Part shown: positions 44,248 through 56,306 of the stretch, in pieces
How the letters are laid out: every line of letters starts with the position of its first letter
Position numbering within the stretch: the first letter of the stretch is position 1
Source: Theristus sp. LFF4_11
Lineage: Eukaryota; Nematoda; Chromadorea; Monhysterida; Xyalidae
DNA: 64,000 nt
NCBI GenBank assembly: GCA_030248135.1
Contig: JASANC010002569.1
Coordinates: 62,001-126,000 of the forward strand
Direction of reading: 5' to 3'
The notes under the pieces: generated by a model
Databases searched by the model: none
Told to the model about the DNA's origin: nothing
Seen by the model: the letters and a program-made list of their open reading frames with translations, nothing else
Translations under genes and position numbers: made by a program

Positions 44248-45194
44248 ATGGGCAACACGCCAAGCATGCCGGACATTGCCAGTCTGCAGAAGGTGCCCAG
44301 TCCCGCGGCAGATTCCACCGTTTTCTCGATGTCCTTTCGCGAGCACAGTCAGATCTTTCTGATCGCCTGCCCCGGTGAGCTGATACGAAAACTGGAGCAC
44401 ACCATGTTGCAGTACTATCCAGGTTGGTTTGAGGAGGAGTATTGTGTCGCGAAAGAAACGTACGTTTGTGCTTTTTGGAGGAAACGTGTGCTTTTGAAAT
44501 CACACCGTGTGACAGTAGATCAGGAATTTGAGCTAAATGTTGATACAACTGGTAAACGCTGAGAACGCTTGCTCAACAAAACTAGCATTCATCACGACGA
44601 TTTCTCAAAACAGCAAGCTATTCTCACTTCCCGGTGTCCATACGCATAATACCATTGTACCTAAACGGTTAAAAACTGCCAGACTGACCATATTAGAAAG
44701 AAAAATGCACCCACACACCCACCATTGTCTTTGCACCACAAAATAAGAGACAAAAAAACCACAAAAAATTGAACATCAGCTGGTGTCCGCACGACGTGCG
44801 CGTGGGCGGGTGCGCACGCGTTCGCACTGGTCGGTCGACCGTTCGGCGACAAACTGACAAAGACCGAGGCGAGGCAGTGCCTGCGTCTGTTGACGGCGGT
44901 GGTGGCCGTGATCAAGGTGTGTGAACAGCACAACAACGCTGATTGGTTGAAGTAAATTTGGACTTCAGGAATGAAAGGAAGAGACAAAACGTTTGTCACT
45001 TTTTTCCACTTCACTTTCAGTTCGGTTTTCCACTTTCAGTTCGATTTTCCACTCCATTCACTCATTCTCAGGCGGACGGCTGGGAGTTCGTAACAAACGT
45101 TGACCTCTGCTATTGGCGGGCGCAGCGGACGATGCTCTTTCGACGGGCAAAGTATTCGCGGCAGAATGTTAGAAATTCGTCCGAGTTTTTTTAA
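44248..45194 (+). CDS. 144-aa protein with one copy of an unrecognised repeat domain; N-myristoylation-type start
   Basis: Exons 44248-44422, 44780-44916 and 45072-45194, phases 1 and 0. Begins MGNTPSMPD: Gly2 with a small residue at position 6 fits the N-myristoylation signal. The remainder is one module: STVFSMSFREHSQIFLIACP..LIRKLEHTM, then FALVGRPFGDKLTKTEARQC.., then ADGWEFVTNVDLC....TMLFRRA. The same plan recurs in the two units downstream, with a conserved GxP[WF] after a beta-like start, E..R.L....L near the middle, a GW, and a [LF]F[RQ]+A end. I do not recognise the family by name. Possible alternative splicing at GGGCAAA|gtattc would replace the last 14 residues and run on into the next unit. 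Likely membrane-associated at the cytosolic face if myristoylated. Confidence 0.65.
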
Positions 45195-45351
45195 TATTTG
45201 ATCAATTGCTTCAACCGGTGTCAACAAAGTTCTGAAAAAAAAAACAGATGTATTTTTTAATAAATGATTTGCTGCCTCAACAACGACGTTAAAATAAGGC
45301 GCAACTATTTCCAGCCAGTCAGCGCTGCCCCTATGCGCTTCTGATTTTCAG

Positions 45352-45912
45352 GCGGAGTCAACGTTTGATCGAACAATCTGCGTGAACATTCGCTGCAGCA
45401 AAGGTCACAAGTGCAAGTTGGACCTGATCAACGGCACCACCGACCTGGCGCAGCTGGTCAAAGAATCAATCGGTGAAAGGGACATCGCAAAGACGTCCCT
45501 GATTGGTGACTCGTCAACGGATTTCACGTTAAACATCGATGGAAAAGTTTGGCTGGCTGAGGAGACGCATCTGTTCGGATACAAAGCGGTTAGTGATTGT
45601 GAATCCATTACAGTAGAATCAGTCACTTAAAATCTAAGATTACCGTTGACTTGAAGACTTCAGCCAAAAAGCTCGTTTCACGTGGCAGACATGAGCAATT
45701 AGTGTTTTCGTCTGGCTAATTTTTCAGTTTTTTTTTGCTGGAAACAGGCAATGCGTGGCCGTGTCATTCTAGTGGAGCTCTTCAGACGTCTGGACGCCGT
45801 TGGCTACGACTTTCTTGCTTCGGCCACTGCCACCGGTTGTGGCGACACACTGTTCTTCCAGAAGGCACTGTTTTTTGTCATTAACAGTTTTGAAGAGCAT
45901 ATTGATGTGTAA
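45352..45912 (+). CDS. second copy of the unrecognised domain, start not found
   Basis: Exons 45352-45588 and 45748-45912, phase 0, stop TAA. Reads STFDRTICVNIRCSKGHKCK.., DFTLNIDGKVWLAEETHLFG, then RVILVELFRRLDAVGYDFL and DTLFFQKA. It lines up with the module in the gene upstream, although GxPW is replaced by DGKVW and GW by GY. No in-frame ATG precedes it. It could be read from exon 44780-44916 (phase 0 donor) or from an altered third exon of that gene, making one multi-domain protein, or from an unseen first exon. Confidence 0.55.
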
Positions 45913-46518
45913 CCGCCAATTTGGAACTTATTTGCTTTTTTGTATTTGCTTTATCATTGCCTTCGTTTACCCGTCAATCAGTTACGCAAAGCACGACTAA
46001 ACCCGACAATAGGCAGGGTTGAACCGGGTGCAGTTAAATCCAACCAATAACACTCGCGTTTAGAATGGTTTATAGTGGCTAAACTATTTATTCTATTCCG
46101 GTAAACACACGATTCATTTCTAGGTAAATGTCTTACAATGCAAATTTCTTGCACCAGTCGTTTTAACATGTCGGCCAACCTAAAAATTGTCATTAGAAAA
46201 CGATTCGAAATCGTTATTGCCGCTTTTTCCAAACCTGTTTCTGTCTCGTCCACCGAACTGTTTATTACACAACGACAGTGTTCTGATATATGTATTATAT
46301 TATCTTTCTTATTAAACGTGACCCAATATGCGTTTGCACGCACAGATAGAGAAAATGTTTCATGGCTGCGCGGCAATTTCAAATCAGCAAAACTTAACGT
46401 ATTCTGACGGCAGATTTGTGCAAGAAATTGAGAAAAAACAATTGGATTTTTTTTCTCACTAAATAAATTTATTTTATTTCATATTCGAATTACGTTCAGG
46501 CGCGAAACATTTTTTCAG

Positions 46519-48453
46519 CTGTGCGGCTTTTCCACACATCATTCAACATTACTCGGCCTCCTTCGCACGAAAAGATAATACCTGCCTCTCAGGCATCGCA
46601 AGTTCCACCGCCGCTGCCGATCGGCACGCATCAATACGGCGCCTTGGGCATGAACAAGAGCGACCGCATGCGGCTGATTGGACTGCCGGTGGAAATCGGC
46701 CAGGCCGCGCACGACGCCGTCAAGGCGAACTGGCCACGGGGCATACAGAGCGAACGGCCGAAACACGACGCCGATGTGCGTGTTTAGCTTCCGCGCAGAT
46801 TTTTTTTTGCGTTATTTTTTGCAGTGACTGACAACAACTACTAGGATTCATTTCGGGTTTTCAACTGCAATCAATTAAGAAATTCAACTGTTGAACCAGC
46901 GTTTTTGGTTTTGTAAATGTTTTTGTTTTGTAAATTCAGTTCAACTGCGACGAACTGAAACTCGACGGGACGCCGTGGGAGTGTCGCGAGGATGCTGAAA
47001 CGAAGCAAGCACGCTTCCTGCTGCTGAAAGTGCTGGAAGAGCTCAGTGCTCGCGGTTGGATGGTCGAGTGTGGCATCAATGTGACACCTTGGAACACCGA
47101 CGATTCCAGTCAGTTCAATGGGCATTTTGCAACGAAATAATTTTGTGAAACATTTGTCGCCTCCGTGGCCCGGTGGTTAGCACGTTCGCCTTCAACTCAG
47201 AAGGTGACGGGTTCGATCCCCCACGGAGGATGACAAACTGCCGCCAGTGTAGCTCTCTACTCTAATAACTACACTCGTTTTCAACTAAAGCTTTCGGATT
47301 CGCTGCCCTGCGGGGATATAGCGACCGCAGGCCACCGAAACCGAAATCGGGCTAAGATCACTGGTGCCCCCAGGACAGAGCGGGGCTTAGAGGCTGTCCC
47401 CCTCACGTGGCGAGGGTATTGGTTCCACGGGATGGTGAGCCGTCCGTTCCCCAATCCCACCGGAGTTTGGTACCTTCGGGTTTCCGGAATCGGTGGGGGG
47501 CGTGCTTCAAATATTAAAAAAAAATTTCAAAACTATCGAATCAGAGCAGTGTTCACGAAATACAAAGAAGTACACAAAAATCTGCAACATTTGCTTGTGC
47601 AGCTGTGGCGTTAGCGTTCATTATGATCGGGAAATGCCGAAAAACGCAGTTTTCAAACGATGAATGGATAGCCATTAAAAATCTATATTTCACTTTCATG
47701 AATGAAACGATCATGAACACGTTTCTTGTCCTTGCAGCTGTGCTGATGCTGAAACGCGCCGACCAACATCGACGTGCGCATTTCTGCGTGCACGCGATGT
47801 CTACGGATCAACTCTGGGTGATTGGTGCGCAACGCGAGGTCGTTGAGTGCGTTCGCCATGTCGTCAAACTGTGGACCGACAATACACCAACGGCAGACGA
47901 TGCGAAGGAAGGCGTGTGCAGTTGAAAATGAGAAAGCCATATATGATGCAGTTTCACAAGCTGATTCGGCAACGTTTTCTAGCCGTAAAACGCCATGGAA
48001 CAACACGCTGATTTTAGATAACGTTGCGTGAATATCATGGTACACTTGCTTGTTGCTAAGAAAATCAGCCCCCCTCTGGAATATCACCAGAAAAAATAGA
48101 ATCAACCAAGCTAAGCCTGTTTTGCACGTTATTCGTGTCGGCAATCTTGCAATATCCCTCATGAATCACAATATATTCCAATCCAACCAATAATCTCACT
48201 ATCATCGCATTATTTCGCAGAGGACGACCTGACCAATCACACGGTTGCGTTCAAATTCACGAACAGCGAGCCGTGGACGCTCGACTACTGGAGTGAATCG
48301 CGTCAACTGGTCAACCAGCTGGTCGCTTCGCTCGACCGCCACGGATGGAAACTGGCGTTTTCGGCCGACTGCTCGGTGGTGACACGCCGCGATCACCACG
48401 GCGCCTTGGAGCACAAACAGGAAATGGACTCGATGTTCTTCGTGAAGGCGTGA
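46519..48453 (+). CDS. protein with two copies of the unrecognised domain
   Basis: Exons 46519-46775, 46940-47108, 47738-47913 and 48223-48453 with matching phases (0, 1, 0), stop TGA at 48451. Module 1: DRMRLIGLPVEIGQAAHDAV..NWPRGIQSE / CDELKLDGTPWECREDAETK..ARFLLLKVLEELSARGWMV / NTDDSTVLMLKRA. Module 2: DQLWVIGAQREVVECVRHVV / VAFKFTNSEPWTLDYWSESR..LVNQLVASLDRHGWKLAFSAD / MDSMFFVKA. The Gln/Pro-rich stretch ahead of module 1 is in frame from an acceptor at 46518, so a 5' exon is missing, or translation starts at ATG 46650. Each module is about 90-100 aa with a central [GE]xPW and a later GW. Intron 2 contains a tRNA-derived SINE. Confidence 0.68.
47150..47520 (+). mobile_element. tRNA-derived SINE
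   Basis: Positions 47160-47229 look like a tRNA: 7-bp acceptor stem CCTCCGT/ACGGAGG, A-box-like TGGCCCGGTGG, B box GGGTTCGATCCC. The anticodon arm is irregular (8-nt loop CAACTCAG on a CCTT/AAGG stem), so a working tRNA is unlikely. A GC-rich unrelated body of about 260 bp follows and ends in an A-rich tail (AAATATTAAAAAAAAATTTC). Head, body and tail are the layout of a tRNA SINE. It lies in intron 2 of the domain-repeat gene, same strand. Target-site duplications are not obvious. Confidence 0.7.
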
Positions 48454-49337
48454 CACGCTTCATCATTGCTTGTTTGCTCGTTTCTTCTCACGGCAAGTGT
48501 ACGTACTCGTTCTGATATTGATTGACACCACTATACTGTATGTTTCTTGCCATATACACGCGGCATGATTGTGTGTCGTGTGACGACTATAGCGCCACTC
48601 GCAATTGCAATTACTCGCAAACTCAAGTTAGGATTTTTCAGCATTATTCTAGTCGTTTTATTTTGTTTTTTAACGTGTCAAGAAAACGTTTGTTGTGCTT
48701 GAACTTGCCTGTTTTGCTGTACACATCGCCCGTATTGGCATGCGTTTCTCAGATTTCAGCGCCGTGTAGACTGTAAAAATTGTGTTTTTATTGAAACTTT
48801 TTGTTAGCACCCGCAATAATTGTTATTTGTAACATGATGACCAGCTTGTTTTGTAGCCCTTATTCGTTTAATGGTTTGTTCTGATTTTTTTAATGAAAGA
48901 CTGAATATCAAAAAACATTATGTGAAAAAACTGTACTGTGACTAGAGCTATATGAACTTTAAAAAATACATGTAACGTGACATGTGATTTTTGTGGTTCA
49001 ACAGCGAAGTTGAGACGGGAATTGGGATACTGGAAGACGGCTTATTGCTCGCTAGCAATGTGTGCAACCACTGCATCATGCAACCAATCAGTAGACTGGT
49101 TGATTCATAGAACGTTGCCAATATATGTGTCACAAGTCGCAACAACATACATATGTGAGTTCACTCATCGCAGCACATGAAGTTCGCTGTTTGCGGTTTC
49201 GCCTAGACGCAACGCATACCGCGGTGCACTCTGGCTCGTCAGTGCGATTGGCACCAGGCCGAACTGTCCAGGTGTATATCGTGTGGAACAATTTTAGTAA
49301 GTTTTAGTTTTTCTCCGAACTCCAAATTTTTTTTTAT

Positions 49338-49600
49338 GTACGGTATGGCCGATTAAACATGGCTGCTTTTTTCAGGGTTCAAGGAGCGCGCGAATTTTGA
49401 ATGGCAGAAAAAAGACGTTCAGAAACCAAATTATGTGCCACATTTGACGCGTTTTTTTCAAACTAACAGATTATCCGCACTATTCTGTTTATTCTTTTTC
49501 CGGATTTGGAATTATGTTTGCATTTTTGAAAAATACAGCTCCTAGTCTGCGACTGATCCCGCCTTGATGGACTGCCTCATTTATTCGGCCATACTGTACG
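49338..49600. mobile_element. TACGGTATGGCCGA inverted-repeat element, copy 2
   Basis: Ends GTACGGTATGGCCGATTAAA and TTATTCGGCCATACTGTAC are inverted repeats; 263 bp. Interior AGAAAAAAGACGTTCAGAAA matches the element in the Ly6-like gene intron (23039-23460). Confidence 0.65.
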
Positions 49601-50234
49601 TATTTTCTGTTCGTTCGCATAAACACTTCAAGATTTTTGCTATAAAGTTTTCTACTAGTTATAAAAAGAGGTTTTTCTCTAAAACTTTTATGATTATTTC
49701 AAACAGATAACGAAACGTGTTCTTGTTCCGTTCGAGTTATAAGAATAATGTGTTTTTGACTTTTTGAGACTTCTGTACATGTATGTGCACCAACAAGTAT
49801 ATGAGAGACAGCAGCTGTTTTGTGACATACACGCGGGTGTTAGTGTAATTATTTCGTTTGCAATAAACTTTTTTGATACACTGTTCCTATCGACTTTAGG
49901 CGCTTAGTTCGATTTTCGGCAAACGTGTATTAACATAAGGGGAAACATAAAATCGGCACAAAATTTATAGCCGTTCGTTCTTGTGACAAAAGGCGCGTGA
50001 CGCCTCTGTTCGTGTGTGTTTCAGTTTACAAAAAAAGCAGAAATAATGAGCAAAAAACAAAACTTTACAATTCTTAATTTATGGTGTTTTTGAAAACGCT
50101 GCAAAAACGGACCCGCAGGCCGCTAGCTGTTGGTGGCCATTGCTGAACAGAACATTGTGGTTTGAGACTTTAGCTCTCTCGAACAAGCACAGGTTAGTGT
50201 ACATAGTAATTTCTATTCAGTATTTCAGTTACAT

Positions 50235-50606
50235 TTGCCAGTTACGCAACCAGTCAATAGAGCCAATCATCTAAAAACGTCTTATTACTCAGCTCAACAT
50301 CTTCAAAAAAAGTCTTTCAAATCATTAGCGTCAAAAAAATCAACACCAGACAGACTGTCGCAAACAGAAAACCCATATCCAGACGTTGCAAATCATAAAT
50401 TCAGCATACCTATCTGGCTTACATCAGTACATATATTCAATAAAAAAGCTACAATGGCACACACATTGTATATTGAATTATGCAGAATAGCTGGATATAC
50501 AAAAATAAGGTACGCTGGAACAAACTTCTGGGTGGCCAAAGAAATGTCGAAAAGTCGCTTTAAAGACAGGGGTACCCAGAGTCGCCCGGGCAAAGGACTT
50601 CAGTGA
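50235..50606 (+). CDS. orphan 123-codon ORF, Ser/Lys/Thr-rich
   Basis: An open frame of 123 codons starting MPVTQPVNRANHLKT and ending in TGA, with A-rich third positions. It differs from both the GC3-rich genes of this window and the Phe/Leu noise ORFs: its composition is protein-like (SIPIWLTSVHIFNKKATMAH, GYTKIRYAGTNFWVAKEMSK). There are no introns, no signal peptide and no family that I recognise. It may be a fragment of a foreign or retroelement-type gene, or chance. Confidence 0.25.
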   Translation: MPVTQPVNRANHLKTSYYSAQHLQKKSFKSLASKKSTPDRLSQTENPYPDVANHKFSIPIWLTSVHIFNKKATMAHTLYIELCRIAGYTKIRYAGTNFWVAKEMSKSRFKDRGTQSRPGKGLQ

Positions 50607-52137
50607 AATTAGTGTCTCTTCATGAAATTTTCAACTGATTGGCTGAATTTTTTCAAATAAGCAGACATGTTTTGTGCACTGTAGATTTTGGCTGCAGCAT
50701 CTGTAGATTTGATGCTTTTTCGGGTGGAGAAAAAAAGAATTCCAGCGCAACAATAGCCTAGACGGTCGAACTAGAAAACGGAAAACATTTCCATTTTCAT
50801 AATTTCCCTGTGTTTCCTCACAAACATATCACACGCACGCGGGATGAAAGCGTTCGGCCGCGATGTCCCAAGAACGAACACCAACGCATAAATCACGCTG
50901 CGTGCCGAAAAAAACGCGCGCCGTGCACGGTGCGTTTGTCGGTTTTTTTCAGCGTTTTTCCGTTTTTTTTGTGCAAAATTCCCATTCTTTCTCTCTCTCT
51001 CTCTCTCTCGCCGGTTTTCAATAATGCAAAACATATAGAGGCGCATACAATATGATGATGTGGCTTTTGTGTCATATTGTTTCGCTTGTCGCTACATGTG
51101 AACCTTGGTGTTTGATACATTTCAAAATTGCACAAAAACATATATTGTATCATATTGCTTCTGTGTGTTGTCCAACTCGCGACCGCCGCCTCTTGGTCTG
51201 ATCGGTGACACTGGCTGGACATTTGTGCTTTTTTTCGGTGTGCTTTGTGATTTTGTTGTGAAACAGTACTGAAATTCTTTGTTGTTTCTTGACAATGCCT
51301 TCTTTTTGCTGCTCTGATTGGGTCCATTTCCAGCTCGGGAGGCAATCAAGCGACCTGCGAGAATAAAGGACTTCCGCAATTTCACGAAAATCGTAGTGAG
51401 ATTTCGTGGCTGTCGCTGATGTTTTTTTATCAATTAAAAAAGCACATGTATGTTGCAGTTGCACCCCCACTGTATGTCAAAGTCGTCAATTTGTTGATGC
51501 TTTTGTCCTCAGCGTAGCGTACACGAAATGTAAAACCTGCTGTCACGTTTTTTGGTAACAAAAAGTGTATTCTGTACAATCATGAAACAGCTTGATTTGC
51601 TTTTTCAAATCAAAACAGATTACTTTTCTGTTTTTTCTAGGAAGAACTTTTTGTCAAAAACATGCAAAATGTCAAAATTTGTCGAAATGTTTGCTCCCTC
51701 TGAAACGCTATCACTTTTTTATCACGTTCTCAAGGGTTTAAAACAAGAAACAAATAAAAAGCGCGCAGATGTTTTCAGTTTTCTCATTTTTTTCGGCAGA
51801 ACTGAAAACTGTCATAAATTTACATTTTACAACATTTTCTTTTTGTGTATGTATGTCTGTTTCTGATCACCATGATAATTTGAAACAGGTCTCTAGTCTC
51901 CGACGATAAAAAACAACAACCAGAACAACAAAAATACAGTCTGAGCTGAGCTTCTTTATTCTGTCCGTACAATGTACAGCTATTGTATAATGTATACATA
52001 CGATTTAATGATGGGTTGAGCGCTTTTTGTTGTACAAAGCGAAAATAAGATTGAAACTAGTGCTTTACGCTCAACGTGGACAGAGGCACATGCAACATGC
52101 CACGATACATGCATGTATACATACATTGTATATGTAC

Positions 52138-52551
52138 AGGGTGTTGCAAAAAGTACAGGACAAAGCTGAAATATACACACACGTTGTCCCACTGCTGGAA
52201 ATGGTGGTGTGTACATACATGCAGATGCAGATGCCATCAGAAACATTTCGCTAACAAAAATCATCGAAAGCTCGGCTCTATCATGCTGTTGATATGAGGC
52301 AACTGTCCATTTCCGTTTCGGTTTCCATTTTCGTTTACGTTTCCGAAATTTTTATCGAAAATCTAAAAATGAGAATCTGACCATTTCTGAACACCAGACT
52401 CACCGAAATGATCGGAAAGCAAATTTCGGAAACGGAAACCGAAATGCACTTTCTAACGCATGTAGATTTAGAAAATAGTCGAGTTGCAGACACATTTTTG
52501 ACGAATGTTTGCCAAATTTTATTCATGGAATCATACTTTTCATCCACCCTG
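52138..52551. mobile_element. possible CAGGGTG-ended element with inverted interior
   Basis: Starts CAGGGTGTTGCAAAAAGTAC and ends GTATGATTCC-type sequence complement ...CATCCACCCTG; the ends share only CAGGGTG. Inside, CATTTCCGTTTCGGTTTCC (about 52308) and GGAAACGGAAACCGAAATG (about 52428) are strong inverted repeats. Tentative. Confidence 0.35.
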
Positions 52552-55500
52552 TCTCAGATCAAAGCATTACAATGATAGACACACCGCAACCTTGCTTGTG
52601 AAAGTGAAAACGATTCTTTCTCTTATAAAAATTGTGTCTGTCTGCAACACCGCAAAAAACGCACCTAAACGGCAAAAAACACACATCTCTTGGCGGTCGC
52701 AAAACATGTAAATCGTTCAAATTTATTGGTTCCGTGTCAGACATTGAATTTCTTTTTGCTTAACAACAATTCGCATCGCTGAAAACAGCTCAGAATCGGC
52801 TATTTCATATCTTTTCAATCTGGGAGGGCGTTTTATTTATATGTTGCAAACACAAAAAACGCAGCACCTTGTTTTTTGTTGCGCGTTTTATGGTGCTACA
52901 CATTTTTGCAACGAGCTTGATATCGTTAAGTGGCGGCTGTATTGAAGGTTCGCGGTTTCAAAAATTCGCTGTTTCTTCCCCGCGATTGCATAAATTGCCG
53001 ACATTTTCTCCTGTATCCTATCTTTACATAAAATGTCGCTTTTTTCTTGCTTTTCTGCTGTTCTGTACCATTTTATTTTATCTTGAATTGGCTTTTCGGT
53101 GTGCTAAAAAACGGCTGGCAAAAATCGTTGAAGGCCTTCGGCGTTTTTTAACGAGCGCACACTTTGTATTTTTACATTTTTCATCATTTAAAGCTGCTGC
53201 GCGTATGAAAACGTGTGTGTGTCATTCTGAAATCATATATCGATCTTGGTGGTTTATCGGTGTCCATATACCTCATGGATTTTATTACGGGTTTCTCCGT
53301 GATTTTGCCAGCCGTTTTTTGTTTCTTTCTGTATTTCTTATTTTTTAGTGCCTTTTGTACCTTCTGACTTGCACCGCTGTTTGGCCGTATCTTTTTTCAG
53401 TTTCTGTTTTTATGTGTTGCTTTTGGCACGGGATTTTTAGTCAACCAGGGACGTGGGTTCGAATCCCGCTCAAAACTTTTCCGGTGATGCCTGCATCTCT
53501 TTCGAAAAATAGAAGTTTCTGGTTGTCTTTGTGTTTATGTTTGTCGAAAAATTATGTTTACACTTTTATGAGTTATAATAGCTTTATTCTTGATTGTAAA
53601 AACGAAACTTTTGTTATTTAATTTTGTGCCACCTATTGGAATCACTTTCACTTTTTTTGTTGTCACAGATCACTGACGTTATCTCTGTCTGCCCAATCAG
53701 TCAAAAAATACCACGACTTTGTCAGAGCCGCCACTCTTTAAAACACCAAAAGTCACAAAATGCCGCAAAGTTGAAAAGCAAAAGACAACACGCAAACTGC
53801 CATAAAATAAAGTCAACCTTTAAAAAAAAAAAACGACCCATTGAGATTTCGCAAAGCCTCCATCTATGAAACAGAAATGCACATACATAAATTTTCTCTT
53901 GAGCACGAACGCGAACGCGCGGTAATTTTCAAAAAAAAAACAAAAACAAAATAACGTGCCCAGGAAAGTGTGATTGCAAAAATATTGTTCATTTTTTGGC
54001 GGTTCGCTTCTTCTTCGTTTCATTTGTTTTGCTGTCGTTTCTCAAAAAAAACATCCAACACTGCATATGCGCTTATTTTCAGATCTTTTTTTCAAACAGC
54101 AAAAGTAAGTCAAGCCTGCCTATGAGATATCTATGTATTTATGTTAATAGGTGTTCATTTTTATGCTCTGCAATATTTTGTATCTCTCTGCAATGTTTGC
54201 TCAAAGCAAAAAATAGAGATATTTTTGCAAATTGGTCGCCATTTTTTTCGACTTTCAATAGACAAACCAACAAACCAGCAACCCATTTTTGACCTAACCT
54301 GCCAATTTGTTCTTCAGGCAGTTTAGTTTTTAAAAACAAGCTTTGAGGTTCCCATAGTCATGCATAACACCCCAGTAACCAATCAACGTGTTGAAATCAT
54401 TTTGGAAGTTCTTTCTCTGCGTGGACTTAACACGCAAATTGTGTTTTTTCTAATAATACGCATTGATTGGCTGTCTAAAATTTTGTAACCATTCAGTAGT
54501 AAAAAAAACTTTCGACATAACCATCAGTTGTGTTGGTGCGGAGCGGATCAGTGAGGAGCAAGAAAATAAATCAGCTGACCTATACTTTTACCGTTCCGAG
54601 CATACATATGAAGTGCGCTACCGTAATTGGTCTCGACACGCTCCTTTGCAGAAAGTTCCACTGGATAATGAAAAAAGAAGTCCTGAGAAATAAAAGAAGT
54701 ACAAGAATAAGAACAAATCGTTTTCTGTCAAAAAAAATTCACTGACATCCAGAAAATCGTGTTGAGAGATACTATAGTAGCACCCCTAGTATATTTTGTT
54801 CCAGACCATACCACACTTTTTCACATTTCGTCACATGCACATATTGCCACAATAAAAAATTCGATTACAATGTAATTTACCGTAAGTTATTGCACTCGCT
54901 TTCACATAAATAAAAGGTTTTTATTACCATCTGATACCTGAACATGTAACACTAGATTGTGGTTACTAAATAAAAAGCTGCGTTCCACTGCGCAAATATT
55001 ATTTTTTTGGCGATACGCTAAACTTTTTTTATGACAAAAGTCATGCTCATGACATATGATGCCACATTCATGCATCACTGTTTGCCTGGTTGATCAGGTT
55101 CAAACCAAATTCTTTGTGGTATTGGTGTATTGTTGCATTGTTGCGACCAGCCAGTGCACTAAGTGTAGCACGCTCGTTGGTTGCCACCTGCGCTGAGTCA
55201 GTCAATCAGCAAAACAAATTTTACGTTCTGGCTTACAAGAAATTGTTCGCTTTTTCAGAAAAAAACTTCTAAAATCTGGGATCAGTTTTGTTACTGGACT
55301 TACTGTTACTGTTCTGTTACTTTTACTTATCAAAATGACAGCGTTCATTACTTTCCCACGTTTCCGATCTCTCCTTGTTCTGTTTTCTTGTGTTTTGCAC
55401 AATAAGAGGATTTTTTCTGAGTTGAAAACCCGCGATTGCAAAAGATTAGAACGATGTGACAGCCTGAGAAAATGGCGAAATGGTTTTTTTTCGAAAACGA

Positions 55501-55794
55501 CATTCGACTGTGTTATTCTGAATCATGATTTTTGATAGTTTTTGCAATTCAAATTTCTCTTTATCTATCGCGTCTTGAATTAGAAATCTGATGGCGGAAT
55601 TCTATTGCTACAAAGACGCGAAACTCACGTTTTGACGCAAAAAATACAAAAACTCACAAAAAGCGAACATTTTACCGTACTACTGCGCTTGTTTGTGCCT
55701 CGTTTTTAGTCACAAAATGGTTCAAGCGATAATTTCTCTGGCAGATGCTTGTAGAAAGTTACTAAAATTTGTAACATTTTGAAAACAATTTCTT

Positions 55795-55985
55795 TTTGCT
55801 GCATGATCTTTTATTTTGGCCCCGAGACTCAAGATAGTTTTTGATAGTTTCATGCATGAGATTTTGGCAACATGAACCGAGTTTCCTAAATAGGGCCGAG
55901 TCACTCAGACGACTTTGAATTGCCAAATGAAGATTGAAACTAGTTTCCTTTATAAGTCTGCGCACGCATTATGAGTTGCAGAATC
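55795..55985 (-). repeat. dispersed repeat, copy 2 (inverted relative to 1262-1462)
   Basis: Contains TATTTTGGCCCCGAGACTCA and TAGGGCCGAGTCACTCAG, which match the complement of 1262-1462. Moderately diverged. Confidence 0.6.
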
Positions 55986-56306
55986 TAAAAAAAACTGATA
56001 TAGCTGGTAAAAGCATTTTGTAACCAAAGATCGAACGGAGCTTGAACCGCTCAAATTTTAAATTGTCACTGTGCATCCAATCAGCGTTTGCATGATGAAT
56101 ACGAAATTCATGTTCGAATTCGCACATGTGTTTCACTTTTTTGCAAAATTTTGCCACTTTCCACCATAAACCGCTCGCTTTGTTAGTAGGTTGGTTGTTT
56201 TTTATTGCTTTTGTGTTCGCATTGAAAGCTTTTCCCGTGGTCCGCACAACCATATACACTGAAATGTATAGGCGCGCTAATCACACTGAAATGCACACTA
56301 AAACTA

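Noticed and set aside
47160..47229. A working tRNA gene
   Set aside because: Acceptor stem and Pol III boxes are good, but the anticodon loop has eight bases and a GC-rich body with an A-tail follows, fitting a SINE better.
52869..53348. 159-codon plus-strand ORF with hydrophobic stretches
   Set aside because: T-rich composition makes Phe/Leu runs by chance; codon use is unlike the genes here and there is no start context or family feature.
53430..53480. tRNA gene suggested by GGGTTCGAATCCCGC
   Set aside because: Only the T arm is visible; no matching acceptor or D arm upstream.
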